Origin: Ascoidea rubescens DSM 1968
Taxonomy: Eukaryota; Ascomycota; Saccharomycetes; Ascoideales; Ascoideaceae
Reading direction: 5' to 3'
NCBI RefSeq assembly: GCF_001661345.1
Contig: NW_017962919.1
Location: 798,512 to 862,511, forward strand
DNA length: 64,000 bases
Under the pieces are notes generated by a model. That model was not told the DNA's origin and made no database searches. It was given only the letters and a program-made list of their open reading frames with translations. The first letter of the stretch is position 1. Every line of letters starts with the position of its first letter. Below are positions 1 through 10,600 of this stretch, piece after piece. The position numbers were made by a program, and so were the translations under genes.

Positions 1-263
1 TTGATAAAATAACCCAACATAGCAGAACTAAGTAAAAAGAAATCCAACTTGAACAAAAACCATCTTTCAGATGGATGCTTATCAGCTGAATCCCATAAAA
101 AGATTTTGGTTTTAAACCACCAATGCTCACGTCTTGCAACTTCTTCTGGTGTTAAATCAATAGATAAATCAATAAATGGCTTGGAATCATCAATGTAGTT
201 GAGTTTTTCACGCTCTTCTTTGGATTGCCAACCAAATAGTTTCTTTATATATTTGAGAACCAT
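1..263 (-). CDS. Permease of the Dal5/Fen2 (allantoate/pantothenate) family, N-terminal part, cut by window edge
   Basis: Partial gene: the ATG is at 263 and the frame is open to base 1, giving the first 87 residues. The rest lies outside the window. It reads through HWWFK, a [20 protein letters not shown] segment and the start of the first membrane helix ([12 protein letters not shown]), the usual opening of anion:cation symporters that carry allantoate, pantothenate, nicotinate or similar acids across the plasma membrane. It is a tandem paralogue of the gene at 1254-2893: bases 1-95 are identical to 2559-2653, including silent sites, while the first ~25 codons differ. Substrate cannot be told from this part. 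The upstream region holds a CGG-N5-CCG site (989-999) like that upstream of its neighbour. Confidence 0.85.
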   Translation of the reverse strand, partial: MVLKYIKKLFGWQSKEEREKLNYIDDSKPFIDLSIDLTPEEVARREHWWFKTKIFLWDSADKHPSERWFLFKLDFFLLSSAMLGYFI

Positions 264-1253
264 TTTTCCAAACGATCACTTTTTGATATTGATTAGAGAT
301 AATAAACAAAAATTCAAATCAAAAAACAGAAAGAAAAAAGCATAGCTTTATACTTTTTTTTCCATAGAAAATATAATCTAGAAGACTAGTTTTTTTTTCC
401 ATATCAACCGAATTAGTTATTGTCTGAAATTTTTTTTTCTCAAAACCATAGAACCCTTTATCACTATTACTTTAATTCTAACTGCATTTCAAAATAACCC
501 ACTAAACAAATGGAATTGATCCAAGACAATTTTAACTGAATTCTGCCAATCCAATACAAGAAATTCAAGAATATAATTTGAAGTATCCAGTTTTAATAAA
601 TCTTAATCTTAATACGTTAATCAAGAAAATAAAAAATGTAGGAACTAAATAAAAAATAGTTTCAAGCTCTACCAATCAACAGTTATATTTTCATTTAGCC
701 ATATGGGTCAACAAAAAAACTGTGAAACTGTGGATTAAACCTATTTCGAACTGAAAAAGTATAATTTAAAAAATTCATTTTGAGTTTTTGGGCATTCAAC
801 ACCTAGATTCCAGTGATAGGTGGAGGATAAATCATGTTTAATCATTTCATCTTTGTTGGTGTTGAGTAATAATTTAAAAGTGATTACTAAAGACGTTGGG
901 TCAGAAACAAAAAGCCCAGCTCCAACACCTGCATTTGTTCTTTTTGACGTTGATTCAAACCTACAACAAAAGACGAAGCCGACCGGAACGGCCATGCCGT
1001 AGCTGAACGGCCGACGTTCAAAACACGAACTGCCGAATAAAATATTCAAATGCAGGCTTCAACTGTCAATTGCTTGGAAAAGTCTTAGTGATTTCTTATT
1101 TGGGAGAATCTGTGCTTGGTATAGCATAAATAAAAGGTCAATAGAAGGCCGATAGAAAGTAACAAATTGAATGGTAGTTTTAAATTAAAAATATAAAAAA
1201 ATAAAAATAATACCTATAGGACTATCATCAAATAAAAGTGGAGAAAAAAGCAA
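264..1253. other. Intergenic: promoter side of the edge permease and 3' side of the second permease
   Basis: No convincing gene. Most is AT-rich with T or A runs. A sharply GC-richer block at about 960-1035 stands out and contains several CGG/CCG triplets, including the CGG-N5-CCG site listed separately. About 100-residue open frames on both strands here (741-1049) are uninterrupted because of this block and show no recognisable protein. Confidence 0.6.
989..999. promoter_or_regulatory. CGG-N5-CCG site, candidate zinc-cluster regulator site
   Basis: The sequence reads CGGCCATGCCG, an inverted CGG pair with a 5-base spacer, inside a GC-rich block about 730 bases upstream of the edge permease ATG. 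Zn2Cys6 regulators bind inverted CGG triplets and discriminate by spacing. The same spacing occurs 536 bases upstream of the tandem permease. Which regulator binds is not known. Confidence 0.4.
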
Positions 1254-2893
1254 CTAAACATTTGATGAACCGCTGCTGGTAACTTCTTCCTCTTTTTTTT
1301 CATCCAAATAATATCTACCATTTTTGGCATCTCTATTGGTATAATAAGTAGCTAAAACAGTGAAAATAATACCTAAACCACAGAGAGTAGCGTTGTAAGA
1401 GAAACCAACAAAATATTCAGGCTGATAATTTGTGTTCCAAACAAGATTGGGCACCCAAGCACCAGTAACGTAAGCTAATGTGTTTGTGCAAACGACGATG
1501 AAATTTCTTTTCATATCATCATATCTCAATAATTTATTAACCCAAGAAAAAATTTGAGGTTGGCCCCAAGCAGTGGGAACACCAATTAAGAAATAACAAA
1601 ACCAGTGTAACCCAACTGGAATGTTCCAATGTGCAAGCAAAGCAGAACCGATTAAAACACAAATAAAGTAAGCTTGAACAAAAAATACGTTTAATCTGTT
1701 TTTGGTATAATCTGTGATATAAGAAATCACAATTGTAAAACCGATACCAGCACCAAATAAAGCAGTTGGATAAATGTTATATTTAGCTGGAGATAATCCA
1801 AGATCGTATTTCATCCAAGTAGTAAATGTTGGTTGGTTTATAGCAGTACAAGTGTTATTATAGGCCAAGAAAAGAACTGGGAAAACCCAGATATGCCATG
1901 TGTTGAAAAATGTTTTAATTTTTTTTAAAGTGTACTTTTGTCTGGTGTTTAATTGAGCACTGATTCTTCTCCTTCTTTCCTTAGCGATCAATTTGTCCTG
2001 TTTAGTAAAATAGGGAGCTGTTGTAGTAGATGGAGTATTTGGATCAACTGCCATCGTATAGAATGCAATTGGAAATGAAATGATAGAATCCACAATGAAC
2101 AACCATTGAAAGGCCTTATATTTTTTATGAGTTTTTGCTACACCAGTCAAAACAGCTTGTTGCAAAGGACCTGACACCATTGATGCTGCAATACCAGCAC
2201 ATGCAAATAGAGATGCTCTTTTGTTTATTTCTGCTGGAGAATACCAGGAACCAATAAGATATTCCATACCTGGAAAGAACCCAGCTTCAGTTAAACCTAT
2301 GAAAAAACGGATGACATACATTTGGGTTAGGCTATCAGCAGTAGCTTGAACAACAGTTAAAAGAGCCCAAATAAATTCTAAACCACCTAAATAATATCTT
2401 GCTGAGATTCTGTGTAAAATTAAATTGGAAGGAATTTGTCCAATAATATAGCCTGCAGTCCATAATGATTGCATGGTATTATACTGATATTTGCCATGTT
2501 ATAATGCTCACTCATACCATTAACATAAGCGGTTGCAATATTGTTTTGATTCAAAGTTTTGATAAAATAACCCAACATAGCAGAACTAAGTAAAAAGAAA
2601 TCCAACTTGAACAAAAACCATCTTTCAGATGGATGCTTATCAGCTGAATCCCACAAGAAAATTCTGAGCTTGAACCACCAATGCTCACGTCGTGCGATTT
2701 CTTCTGGTGTTAAATCAACAGATAAATCAATAAAAGGTTTGGAATCATCTAAATCCACAGCATTGGCTTTAGCATTCGGATCAAGATTGGAAACGGCGAC
2801 ATCAAAACCGTCACCTTTGGAGTCATTTTTGTTTTCCAGCAAACCAGGAGCTTGCTGATGATTACCCTTGTGAAATAAGTTACCAAATAGCAT
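1254..2893 (-). CDS. Permease of the Dal5/Fen2 (allantoate/pantothenate) family, frame broken once
   Basis: A full-length major facilitator of about 546 residues if read across one frame change. The N-terminal frame runs from the ATG at 2893 through [20 protein letters not shown] and [13 protein letters not shown]. The rest continues in another frame from about 2474 ([20 protein letters not shown]) to the stop at 1254. The family normally has [20 protein letters not shown] at this point, and adding one base at about 2486-2492 restores exactly that. So either one base was lost recently or the assembly has a single-base error. Family marks are [31 protein letters not shown] and a late FSWVNKLL helix. 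It is probably a plasma-membrane importer of a small carboxylate or ureide. Its tandem paralogue starts at 263. Its upstream region carries a CGG-N5-CCG site at 3429-3439. Confidence 0.85.
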
Positions 2894-3428
2894 TCTTGAT
2901 TAAAAACCAAAAAGAAAAAATTGAATTGTTCCTCGAACGATATCGAATAAATAGTATGAAAAATGAATCAACACAACAGAAAGATATTTTCTTCATTTTA
3001 TACCATTTCCAGTGTTTCTTTAATTTAAGCTTGAATAAAAAAATTCAAGCAAATCATGCACATTTAGAGCAATTTTTTAGACACAAAGTAAAGAAAAGGC
3101 TTTTAGGCTTTCAAAAATTCAGACATAAGCATTCAAGTTTCCGAGCCTTCAAGCTTCCAGACTTTTGAGACACCTCTAACCAATTCACCAAGGTAGTTTG
3201 GGATGGAAAAACTTGTGCTAACGAAATTACGAAAGCGCTATATTTGGTGGTTCTTCTCCCAAAGGTTGGCCCAGATAAGGTTGGCTAGAAAAGCAAAACC
3301 AGTGCCAAAAAGCTTGAATGCATCTTAGCACTATGTCCCTCCTGCACCTCCAGCAAACCACCACTCTGTATTCTGCCGCCCACGCGCTCCTGTTTGGATG
3401 TACGGACGCACCTCCCGTAAAGAAACAA

Positions 3429-3439
3429 CGGCAGAACCG
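3429..3439. promoter_or_regulatory. CGG-N5-CCG site upstream of the frameshifted permease
   Basis: The sequence reads CGGCAGAACCG, 536 bases upstream of the permease ATG and in a GC-rich block. It has the same triplet orientation and spacing as the site at 989-999 upstream of the tandem paralogue, which suggests the pair is controlled by one zinc-cluster activator. The spacer sequences differ, so this is not just an unchanged duplicated promoter. Confidence 0.4.
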
Positions 3440-3987
3440 TCCGGCTGGAGACAGCTTTCTTCTTCCACACAGTGCTAGCATCATTTTCCACCATGCTATT
3501 AACGTCCCAAACTGTGTAATTTCTCTAGGGGATTTCTCTCTTTTTCAGAGTTATTATTATTTGCACCAATTTGTTGATAAATCTAAATTATTGGTACTTG
3601 TCATATGGATTGTACTAACATCGCTCAGGAGCTGCGACAAGATAAGTTGCTTATATCAGCTGCTAAAATTGCTTTTTTCATTGGCCCTTTTTCTTATCTG
3701 CCTGGCCATGTTTTGATTTAAGCATAACACCTTTTCCAATCTTAATAATATGCATACTAAATTTTTCGTCTGATAAACTATGAAACCAAAAAACAAAGGA
3801 TGTTTGATTCTTTCATTGCTGATTGGAAGAATAAAAAATCTAATTCTTAGTAATTCACAAATTTACAAAAAAATTCTAATATTAAAAATGAAATTCTAAT
3901 TAACTGTGTAAGGAATCTTTTTTTCCAAAAAAGAATTAATTTAATTATTCCTGAATAAAGAGAATTCTGTCATTAATTCAAAATAAA

Positions 3988-4059
3988 ACAGAAATTGAAA
4001 CAGAAATTAAAACAGAAATTAAAACAGAAATTAAAACAGAAATTGAAACATAGATTGAA
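3988..4059. repeat. 12-bp tandem repeat, six units
   Basis: Six head-to-tail units of ACAGAAATTAAA with AA or GA at the variable position; the last unit is degenerate. It lies between the permease promoter and the 3' end of the unknown gene ending at 4181, outside coding sequence. Confidence 0.8.
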
Positions 4060-4180
4060 AAATGAATTAGCTATTAAAAACTTATCAGAATATTCAATGA
4101 GTGCTTTTACTAAAAATATTAACATTTTCATAAAGGTCAGTCACCGATAGAAAAGTTTTCCAGAAAAAAATGAAAAAATT

Positions 4181-7100
4181 TCAAATAAATGTTTTTTTAA
4201 TTTCTTTTTTTCCAAGTATTTTACCACTGAGTAAATCTTGTAACAATTTTTCGTCGTCAGCACTAAGATTTGGAATTGAATCACTGTTACTATCATTTTT
4301 ATTCCAAAGCAGTTGATTTTCTTTTGTTTTCTTCTTGGTTCTATTCTTTTGATAGTCATTGAAGGGTTTTAATAATCTTTTATGGAACTCATAAATAGAG
4401 TAATAGCAATTATATGTAATGAGTGTGTCACTTTTTGAAATATCTGTAATATAAATTAATGTAAGAGGTTTGTTCTGATCATATAAACTATCATCTTCTA
4501 AATATGAATATGGCTTACTATTATCACTAAAATCACTGATTTCACCAATTTCATTCACTTCTTTTACTTCTTCAAACTTTATATTATCAAAAATGATTGG
4601 ATTTTGATCGACTTTTAATTGCAAAAACGTTTCAAACCATTGAAGTTCAGTTATAACTAATCCTTTTTTAAACAAAATGAAAAGATATTCAATCTTACCA
4701 AACTCATCTCTTTTATCAGATTTACCAAATGAAATAGCGAGTAATGAATTATTTTCAATATCATTCATATTTATATTTATATCATTTTGACTTGTAAGTT
4801 CAAAATCAACAATTGAATTCTCAAAATCTCTCCAATTAATCAACTGAAAAAGATTTTGGGATTTATAATACTGTCTCAAGTTATTCAATTCCTGATTGAA
4901 ACCTTTAATTTCCTTCAAAACTGTATCATAATTATCTGACCTCAATCTCTCAAAAAAATTAATAAATTCCAAGTTAACATCAAAATAATGATTAACAATA
5001 TAATTAAACTCATCAATATCCATTAATTTTTTGTCAGATAAACTGAGTTTCCAATTGCTGAATTTCTTACTAAACCCTTCTTTATCCACTAAACACCAGA
5101 TCTCAAATATTATTTCGATTAATGCAAATAGTTTCAAAAACTGAGACCAAAACACAATTGAATATTGTATCCAGTTTTGAACGATATTAATAATATCCTC
5201 TACTGATATTTTCCAGCCGTTATTGATTATTAGCCCCATTAATGGTGACATTAAATATTTACAATGTAATTTAAACAATGTCTCAAAGCTATGAAAGAAA
5301 TTAAAGTAGAATTCATCAAATTTTAAAGGATACCCAATATCTTTATCATTATTTAAAAAATTATATTTTGTTTTCAAAAATTGTTTCAATTTTCTATTAA
5401 AATTAAATTGAAATTTTATTAAATCGAATAGTAAATTATTTTTATTGCCATGATTAAAATTGTCAATAATTTTCCAAAAACAATTCCAATCATCACTAGT
5501 GTTAATAGAGTCTTGAATAAATTGAAACAAGATATCTGTATTGTAAAAAAAATTAAAAAAACAATCTCCAATATATTCTTTGTTACTGATAAATTTGAAA
5601 TTTTGCAAAGTTAGATAGTTTACAAATAAATTTTGATTAGACTTGAAAGTGGTTGGTTTTTCAGTTTCTTTATTTTGTAAATCATAATGTTTTAAGGAAA
5701 TTATATGGCTTGAATATTTGTTTGGAGAAGATAGTAATAAGTTCTTATAAAGCGAATTAAAGTTGATTAGATTAGTAAAAATTTTTTCTTTTAGATGAAT
5801 GAAAATAAAAGCAAAGTTAAATTCGATTAAAAAAAAGTGATTTAAATTATTTAAAATTAGACAATCATTTAATAAAAGCTTTGAATATAGCATGGAATTG
5901 AAAGAGAATAATTGATCTATTGATAAGATTGCCATAATATTGAACTTCAAATTTGATTTTAAATTTTGATTAATAAAATGAATCTTTGATATTAATAAAT
6001 TATGAGAGAATAAAAATAAAAGGGTGTTATTATTTAGTGCTGATATTTTAAGAAAGTTTCCATATTCTTTATGATTTATGTCATTAAGTGAAGAAAAAAA
6101 GTTTGTATTTAGGTAGTTTATTGTTGAAGATTGTTTTAAATTGTTAATAGTTAAAATGAGTTTTTTAAGCAGGCTAATAAAATGAATTAATCTTGATTCT
6201 AAAATATAGGGTAGACAATAAGAATTAGAATTGATCAAGTTATAAATTTTTTTAAAATACGCCAATAAATCATTAAGAAAAGAATCAAAGATTTTGGGAA
6301 TAAATTGAAAGTCAAGATGATTCAATTGTGGATTTAATAGTTGAAATAATACAAATAGGAGAGTAAAGATTGAGTAGTTATTATTATAAAATCTGGATAG
6401 TAGTAAATTTAAATTTGACAGGTATAATTCAAAGAAATCCAATTTATCATTGATTGATTGATTATTGGATAGTAAGATTTTAAATTTTTTATTGTTGATA
6501 AATTGAGGCAATAGATTAACATTTAAAGTGAATTGAAAATTATTAAAACAAAAAGATTTTAAGGATGACAAGTAATTTTGATTGGTTATAGGTTGAGTAG
6601 CAGTGTCGATATTACTGTTTCTATTGTCAAAAAGGCTAATAAAACGCAGAATTGAGTTATTAAAACCAAGTAAAATATCATGAAGTTGATCTAGATTTAT
6701 AACTGATTGATTATTGTTGAAACAGTTCTGGAAATTGGAGTCTGGAAAAAAGTAGCGAATTGAAGCAAAAACAATTTTATTGATCAACGTAGTTTGGTTT
6801 TCCTTTTTGTTAAGATTATTATCGTGGCTACGATTTAGTTCAAAATACCTTATAATGTTAAAAGAATCAATTATTTTGTTTAGTCTAGTGAAATCCAAAT
6901 TTTGTTCTTTGAGATTACCGGTGCTATTGTAAATCAGATTATGACAGTTGACTAATATTAAAGGAATGTTAACTGAAATAGTGGTGTAGTTGTTAATAGC
7001 CAGAATCAATTCTTCATATGCATCCTCAGAACCATCAGTATTATCACTTGAAAAGTTGTCAGCAAAGTCAATTAACAAGACAATTAGCTGGTGGTCAGCT

Positions 7101-7327
7101 GGCTGAGCATTTGAGCAGGAAGCAAACTGCAAATCCAAATCAAACTGGCTGGCGTTGTTGTGGATAGTGATGTTGGAAACGCAGCGACGTCCAAGCAAGT
7201 CTGTGGCCACCATTTCGATCGCAGACGATGCATCCAGCGCACTTGAAAGAGAGACTACACCAACACATTTGGCAATGGTGGTGCTGGTCTTTGAGCTCAA
7301 TCTGGCAACTTTGAAGGGGTGAGACAT
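4181..7327 (-). CDS. Large protein of unknown function, possible GTPase-like N-terminus
   Basis: I do not recognise this 1048-residue protein. The open frame continues a few codons further upstream but without an ATG, so I place the start at 7327 (MSHPFKVARLSS). Residues about 70-200 look like a degenerate small-GTPase-type fold: alternating hydrophobic strands such as LIVLLIDFAD and IPLILVNCHNL, without a P-loop or a true NKxD. The middle is rich in Leu, Phe and Asn with helical character and no obvious membrane segment. A late segment (LFILFKKGLVITELQWFETF) resembles a beta-rich PH-like module, and the C-terminus is basic. It is divergently transcribed from SPF1 across a short, GC-richer promoter. 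The fold suggestions are inference only. Confidence 0.8.
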   Translation of the reverse strand: MSHPFKVARLSSKTSTTIAKCVGVVSLSSALDASSAIEMVATDLLGRRCVSNITIHNNASQFDLDLQFASCSNAQPADHQLIVLLIDFADNFSSDNTDGSEDAYEELILAINNYTTISVNIPLILVNCHNLIYNSTGNLKEQNLDFTRLNKIIDSFNIIRYFELNRSHDNNLNKKENQTTLINKIVFASIRYFFPDSNFQNCFNNNQSVINLDQLHDILLGFNNSILRFISLFDNRNSNIDTATQPITNQNYLSSLKSFCFNNFQFTLNVNLLPQFINNKKFKILLSNNQSINDKLDFFELYLSNLNLLLSRFYNNNYSIFTLLFVLFQLLNPQLNHLDFQFIPKIFDSFLNDLLAYFKKIYNLINSNSYCLPYILESRLIHFISLLKKLILTINNLKQSSTINYLNTNFFSSLNDINHKEYGNFLKISALNNNTLLFLFSHNLLISKIHFINQNLKSNLKFNIMAILSIDQLFSFNSMLYSKLLLNDCLILNNLNHFFLIEFNFAFIFIHLKEKIFTNLINFNSLYKNLLLSSPNKYSSHIISLKHYDLQNKETEKPTTFKSNQNLFVNYLTLQNFKFISNKEYIGDCFFNFFYNTDILFQFIQDSINTSDDWNCFWKIIDNFNHGNKNNLLFDLIKFQFNFNRKLKQFLKTKYNFLNNDKDIGYPLKFDEFYFNFFHSFETLFKLHCKYLMSPLMGLIINNGWKISVEDIINIVQNWIQYSIVFWSQFLKLFALIEIIFEIWCLVDKEGFSKKFSNWKLSLSDKKLMDIDEFNYIVNHYFDVNLEFINFFERLRSDNYDTVLKEIKGFNQELNNLRQYYKSQNLFQLINWRDFENSIVDFELTSQNDININMNDIENNSLLAISFGKSDKRDEFGKIEYLFILFKKGLVITELQWFETFLQLKVDQNPIIFDNIKFEEVKEVNEIGEISDFSDNSKPYSYLEDDSLYDQNKPLTLIYITDISKSDTLITYNCYYSIYEFHKRLLKPFNDYQKNRTKKKTKENQLLWNKNDSNSDSIPNLSADDEKLLQDLLSGKILGKKEIKKTFI

Positions 7328-7647
7328 GGGGACAAAAAAGGCTGCGATGGAACAATAGGCAGTGAAAACAGTAAACAATAGAAACCATTTATACCTGCGT
7401 CACCGAGCCCTAGAAGCCAGCCGTGCGGATAAGCAGGGCTCTTTGTCTTTGACAACTACGTAATATCCGAACACAATCCGGTGTAAAATCCGTCACGGCT
7501 GCTGCGGATAATGCACGGACACTGCCACGGAGCAGCCGCGGAGGAAGGTGGACAAGTTGGCCATCTTTGGCTGTATAGACAAAGATAAATAAGAAGCTTT
7601 TTCGCTGTTCTTTAGGTCTCTTTAGTTGCTTCCACCACCTATCCAAG
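7328..7647. promoter_or_regulatory. Divergent promoter between the unknown gene and SPF1
   Basis: A 320-base interval serving genes on both strands. The block at about 7410-7560 is clearly GC-richer than the genome around it (several CCG, CGG and GCGG words), and the raised GC continues into the first codons of both genes. No element could be assigned. Confidence 0.5.
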
Positions 7648-10600
7648 ATGCAGAAGCCTGAATTGGAGACGCCTGAATTGAGGAAGCACCAGGTTCTTCC
7701 TTCGTTGATAGTGCCTGAAAATGTCCAGATCAAGTCCACACAGCTCTTGTGCAAAAACTCCTCCTTCTTAAAGCCTTACATATGGCCCTTTTTCACTATA
7801 TACCCTTTTTTTTGCAATATTTACTTCAACACTGAAAAGTACAACAGGTATATTGGTGGTTCAGAATGGACATTTGTCTACATAACTGCTCTTCTAACGA
7901 TCCATGGCATTATTTTTTTGGCTCCCTTTTGGTCAATAAATCTTGATTCTGTTTTCAACTACACAAAATTGAACAATAAAATTGACCATCTAGGTATCGC
8001 CACTCACATAATGATTTTTCCAATTGAAAATCATGGTTCTGGTGAAATTGTTCCTTTGAATTATAACAATGTTTATCTCAATGGTAATGAGATCAGCCAA
8101 ATCTCGTTTTTGTTCCAGAAAAGAAGGTTTATATTTGACAGTTCATCAAACCTTTTTGTTCCTCCTCTCTTCAAGATTGATGATCCAGATACTCTCATCT
8201 CAGATTTTAAAAATTCTTCTGGTTTGCTTAAAAACGATCTTTCAACGTTGTTATTAAACTATGGTCAAAACAAATTTGACATCCCTGTTCCAACCTTTGG
8301 CGAATTATTCATTGAACATGCTACAGCTCCCTTTTTTGTATTTCAGATTTTCTGCATTGGTTTATGGTGCATGGACGAATTTTGGTATTTTTCTTTCTTT
8401 AATCTATTTATGGTTGTAACCTTTGAATGCACCACCGTTTGGCAAAGAAGATCAACTCTATTGGAATTTAGATCAATGTCCATCAAACCCTTTAAACTAT
8501 ACTGTTTCCGTTCTTTAGAATGGGTTGAAATTGATTCATACGATTTATTACCAAACGATCTAGTCTCTATAACCAGATCAACTAACGATGAAATTTCAAT
8601 TCCTTGTGACTTGGTTCTCATCAATGGATCTGCAATCGTTAATGAAGCAATGCTTTCTGGTGAATCAACTCCTTTATTGAAAGAATCAATTGAATTAAGA
8701 CCAAGCAATGATAAATTCGATCCTGAAGGCTATGATAAAAACTCAATTTTACATGGTGGTACCAAAGTCTTGCAAATTACTCAATCTCAAAATAAAAATC
8801 CAGAATCTCACATTCCAAATCCTCCAGATAAAGGTGCTTTAGCTGTTGTAGCTAAAACCGGCTTTGAAACATCTCAAGGTTCCTTGGTTAGAGTTATGAT
8901 TTTCAGCGCAGAAAGAATTTCAGTTGGTAACTGGGAATCCTTTTTCTTTATCTTATTTTTACTAGTATTTGCCGTTATAGCTTCTTGGTATGTCTGGGTT
9001 GAAGGTACTAAAATGGGTAGAATTCAGTCCAAATTAATCTTAGACTGTATATTAATCATAACCTCGGTGGTTCCTCCCGAATTGCCAATGGAATTAACAA
9101 TGGCCGTTAACACCTCTTTAGCTGCTTTAGCCAAATATTACATCTATTGCACTGAACCCTTTAGAATTCCATTGGCTGGAAGAATTGATGTTTGTTGTTT
9201 TGATAAAACTGGTACTTTAACAGGTGAAAATTTGGTATTTGAAGGTTTAGCTGGTTTTAATCCAAGTGACACAAGACATTTGTTCCAATGTAAAGAGGCT
9301 TCAAACATTACCAACTATATTTTAGGTTCTGCTCATGCTTTAGTTAAACTAGATGATGGCGATATTGTTGGTGATCCAATGGAAATTGCCACTTTAAAGG
9401 CTTCAGGTTGGTCATTATCAAATACTAAAAACGTAATTGAAAAGGACTTGAAATATCTTTTAAAGAATAAAATCATCACTCAAGTGACTTTTGAAAAATT
9501 GATTAAAAACGAAATTGATAAAACTCCTTATCTTGATCAAATTAAGATTTTAAGAAGATTCCAATTCAGTTCTGCTTTAAAGAGATCCTCAACAATTTCG
9601 AAAATTCAAAAAGGCAAAATATTGGTGTCAGTTAAAGGTGCTCCAGAAACTATTCGTTCAAGATTAATTAATGTTCCCGAAAACTATGAAGAAATTTATA
9701 AATCATTTACAAGATCTGGATCAAGAGTCTTAGCATTGGCTTATAAATTACTAGAAGACAATATTTCCATAAATAAATTGAATAATATTAAAAGAGATGA
9801 CATCGAAAATAAGTTAATCTTCGGCGGGTTTATAGTTTTTCATTGTCCATTAAAGGATGATGCAATTGACACTATTAATATGCTTAATAATTCATCACAT
9901 AGATGTGTTATGATTACAGGTGATAATCCATTAACAGCAGTTCATGTTGCCAAACAAGTTAATATTGTTGACAGAGAAACATTAATTTTAGATTTACCAG
10001 AGGACCACCATATTAATGAAGAAGATGAAAATGATGTTGAACTAGTTTGGAGAAATGTAAAGGAGACCATTGTTAAACCATATCATTCAAAAAATGAAAT
10101 CGATGAATCAATATTCAAAAATTATGATATTTGTATAACTGGGTATGCATTAGATAAACTAATAAATCATCCACAGATTTTGAAATTGATTAGGTATACA
10201 TGGGTTTATGCAAGAGTTTCACCAAATCAAAAGGAATTTATTTTAAACTCATTAAAGGAACTAGGATATAATACATTAATGTGCGGAGATGGTACAAATG
10301 ATGTTGGTGCATTAAAACAAGCACATGTTGGTATTGCATTATTAAATGCTACAACCCATGGCATGAAAAAAATAGCAGAAAATAAAAAAATTGAAACAAT
10401 GAAAAGAGTTTACGCTAAACAATGTGATTTAATGAAAAGATGGAATCAACCTGAACCACCAGTTCCACCATTAATTGCACATTTATTTCCACCTGGACCG
10501 ACAAATCCACATTACTTGAAAGCAATGGAAAAACAAGGAATTGTTATCACTAAAGAAATGAGAAGATTAGTCGCTGAGGCTTCTAAAAAAGTTGTTGGAC

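Larger units (their letters stand above)
2894..4180. other. Intergenic, 1.3 kb: permease promoter and 3' flank of the next gene
   Basis: No gene recognised. The first half is the promoter of the permease ending at 2893 and has a GC-richer block at about 3330-3480 with a CGG-N5-CCG site. An open frame of 132 codons on the plus strand (3318-3716) crosses this block but looks like chance: no domain, and it ends in low-complexity hydrophobics. The second half is AT-rich and contains a 12-bp tandem repeat at 3988-4059. Confidence 0.55.

Noticed and set aside
741-1049. 102-codon minus-strand frame containing the CGG-N5-CCG site
   Set aside because: Open because of the short GC-rich block; no domain, and it sits in the promoter side of the edge permease.
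3318-3716. 132-codon plus-strand frame in the permease promoter
   Set aside because: It runs through a GC-rich block where stops are rare, ends in low-complexity hydrophobics and shows no domain.
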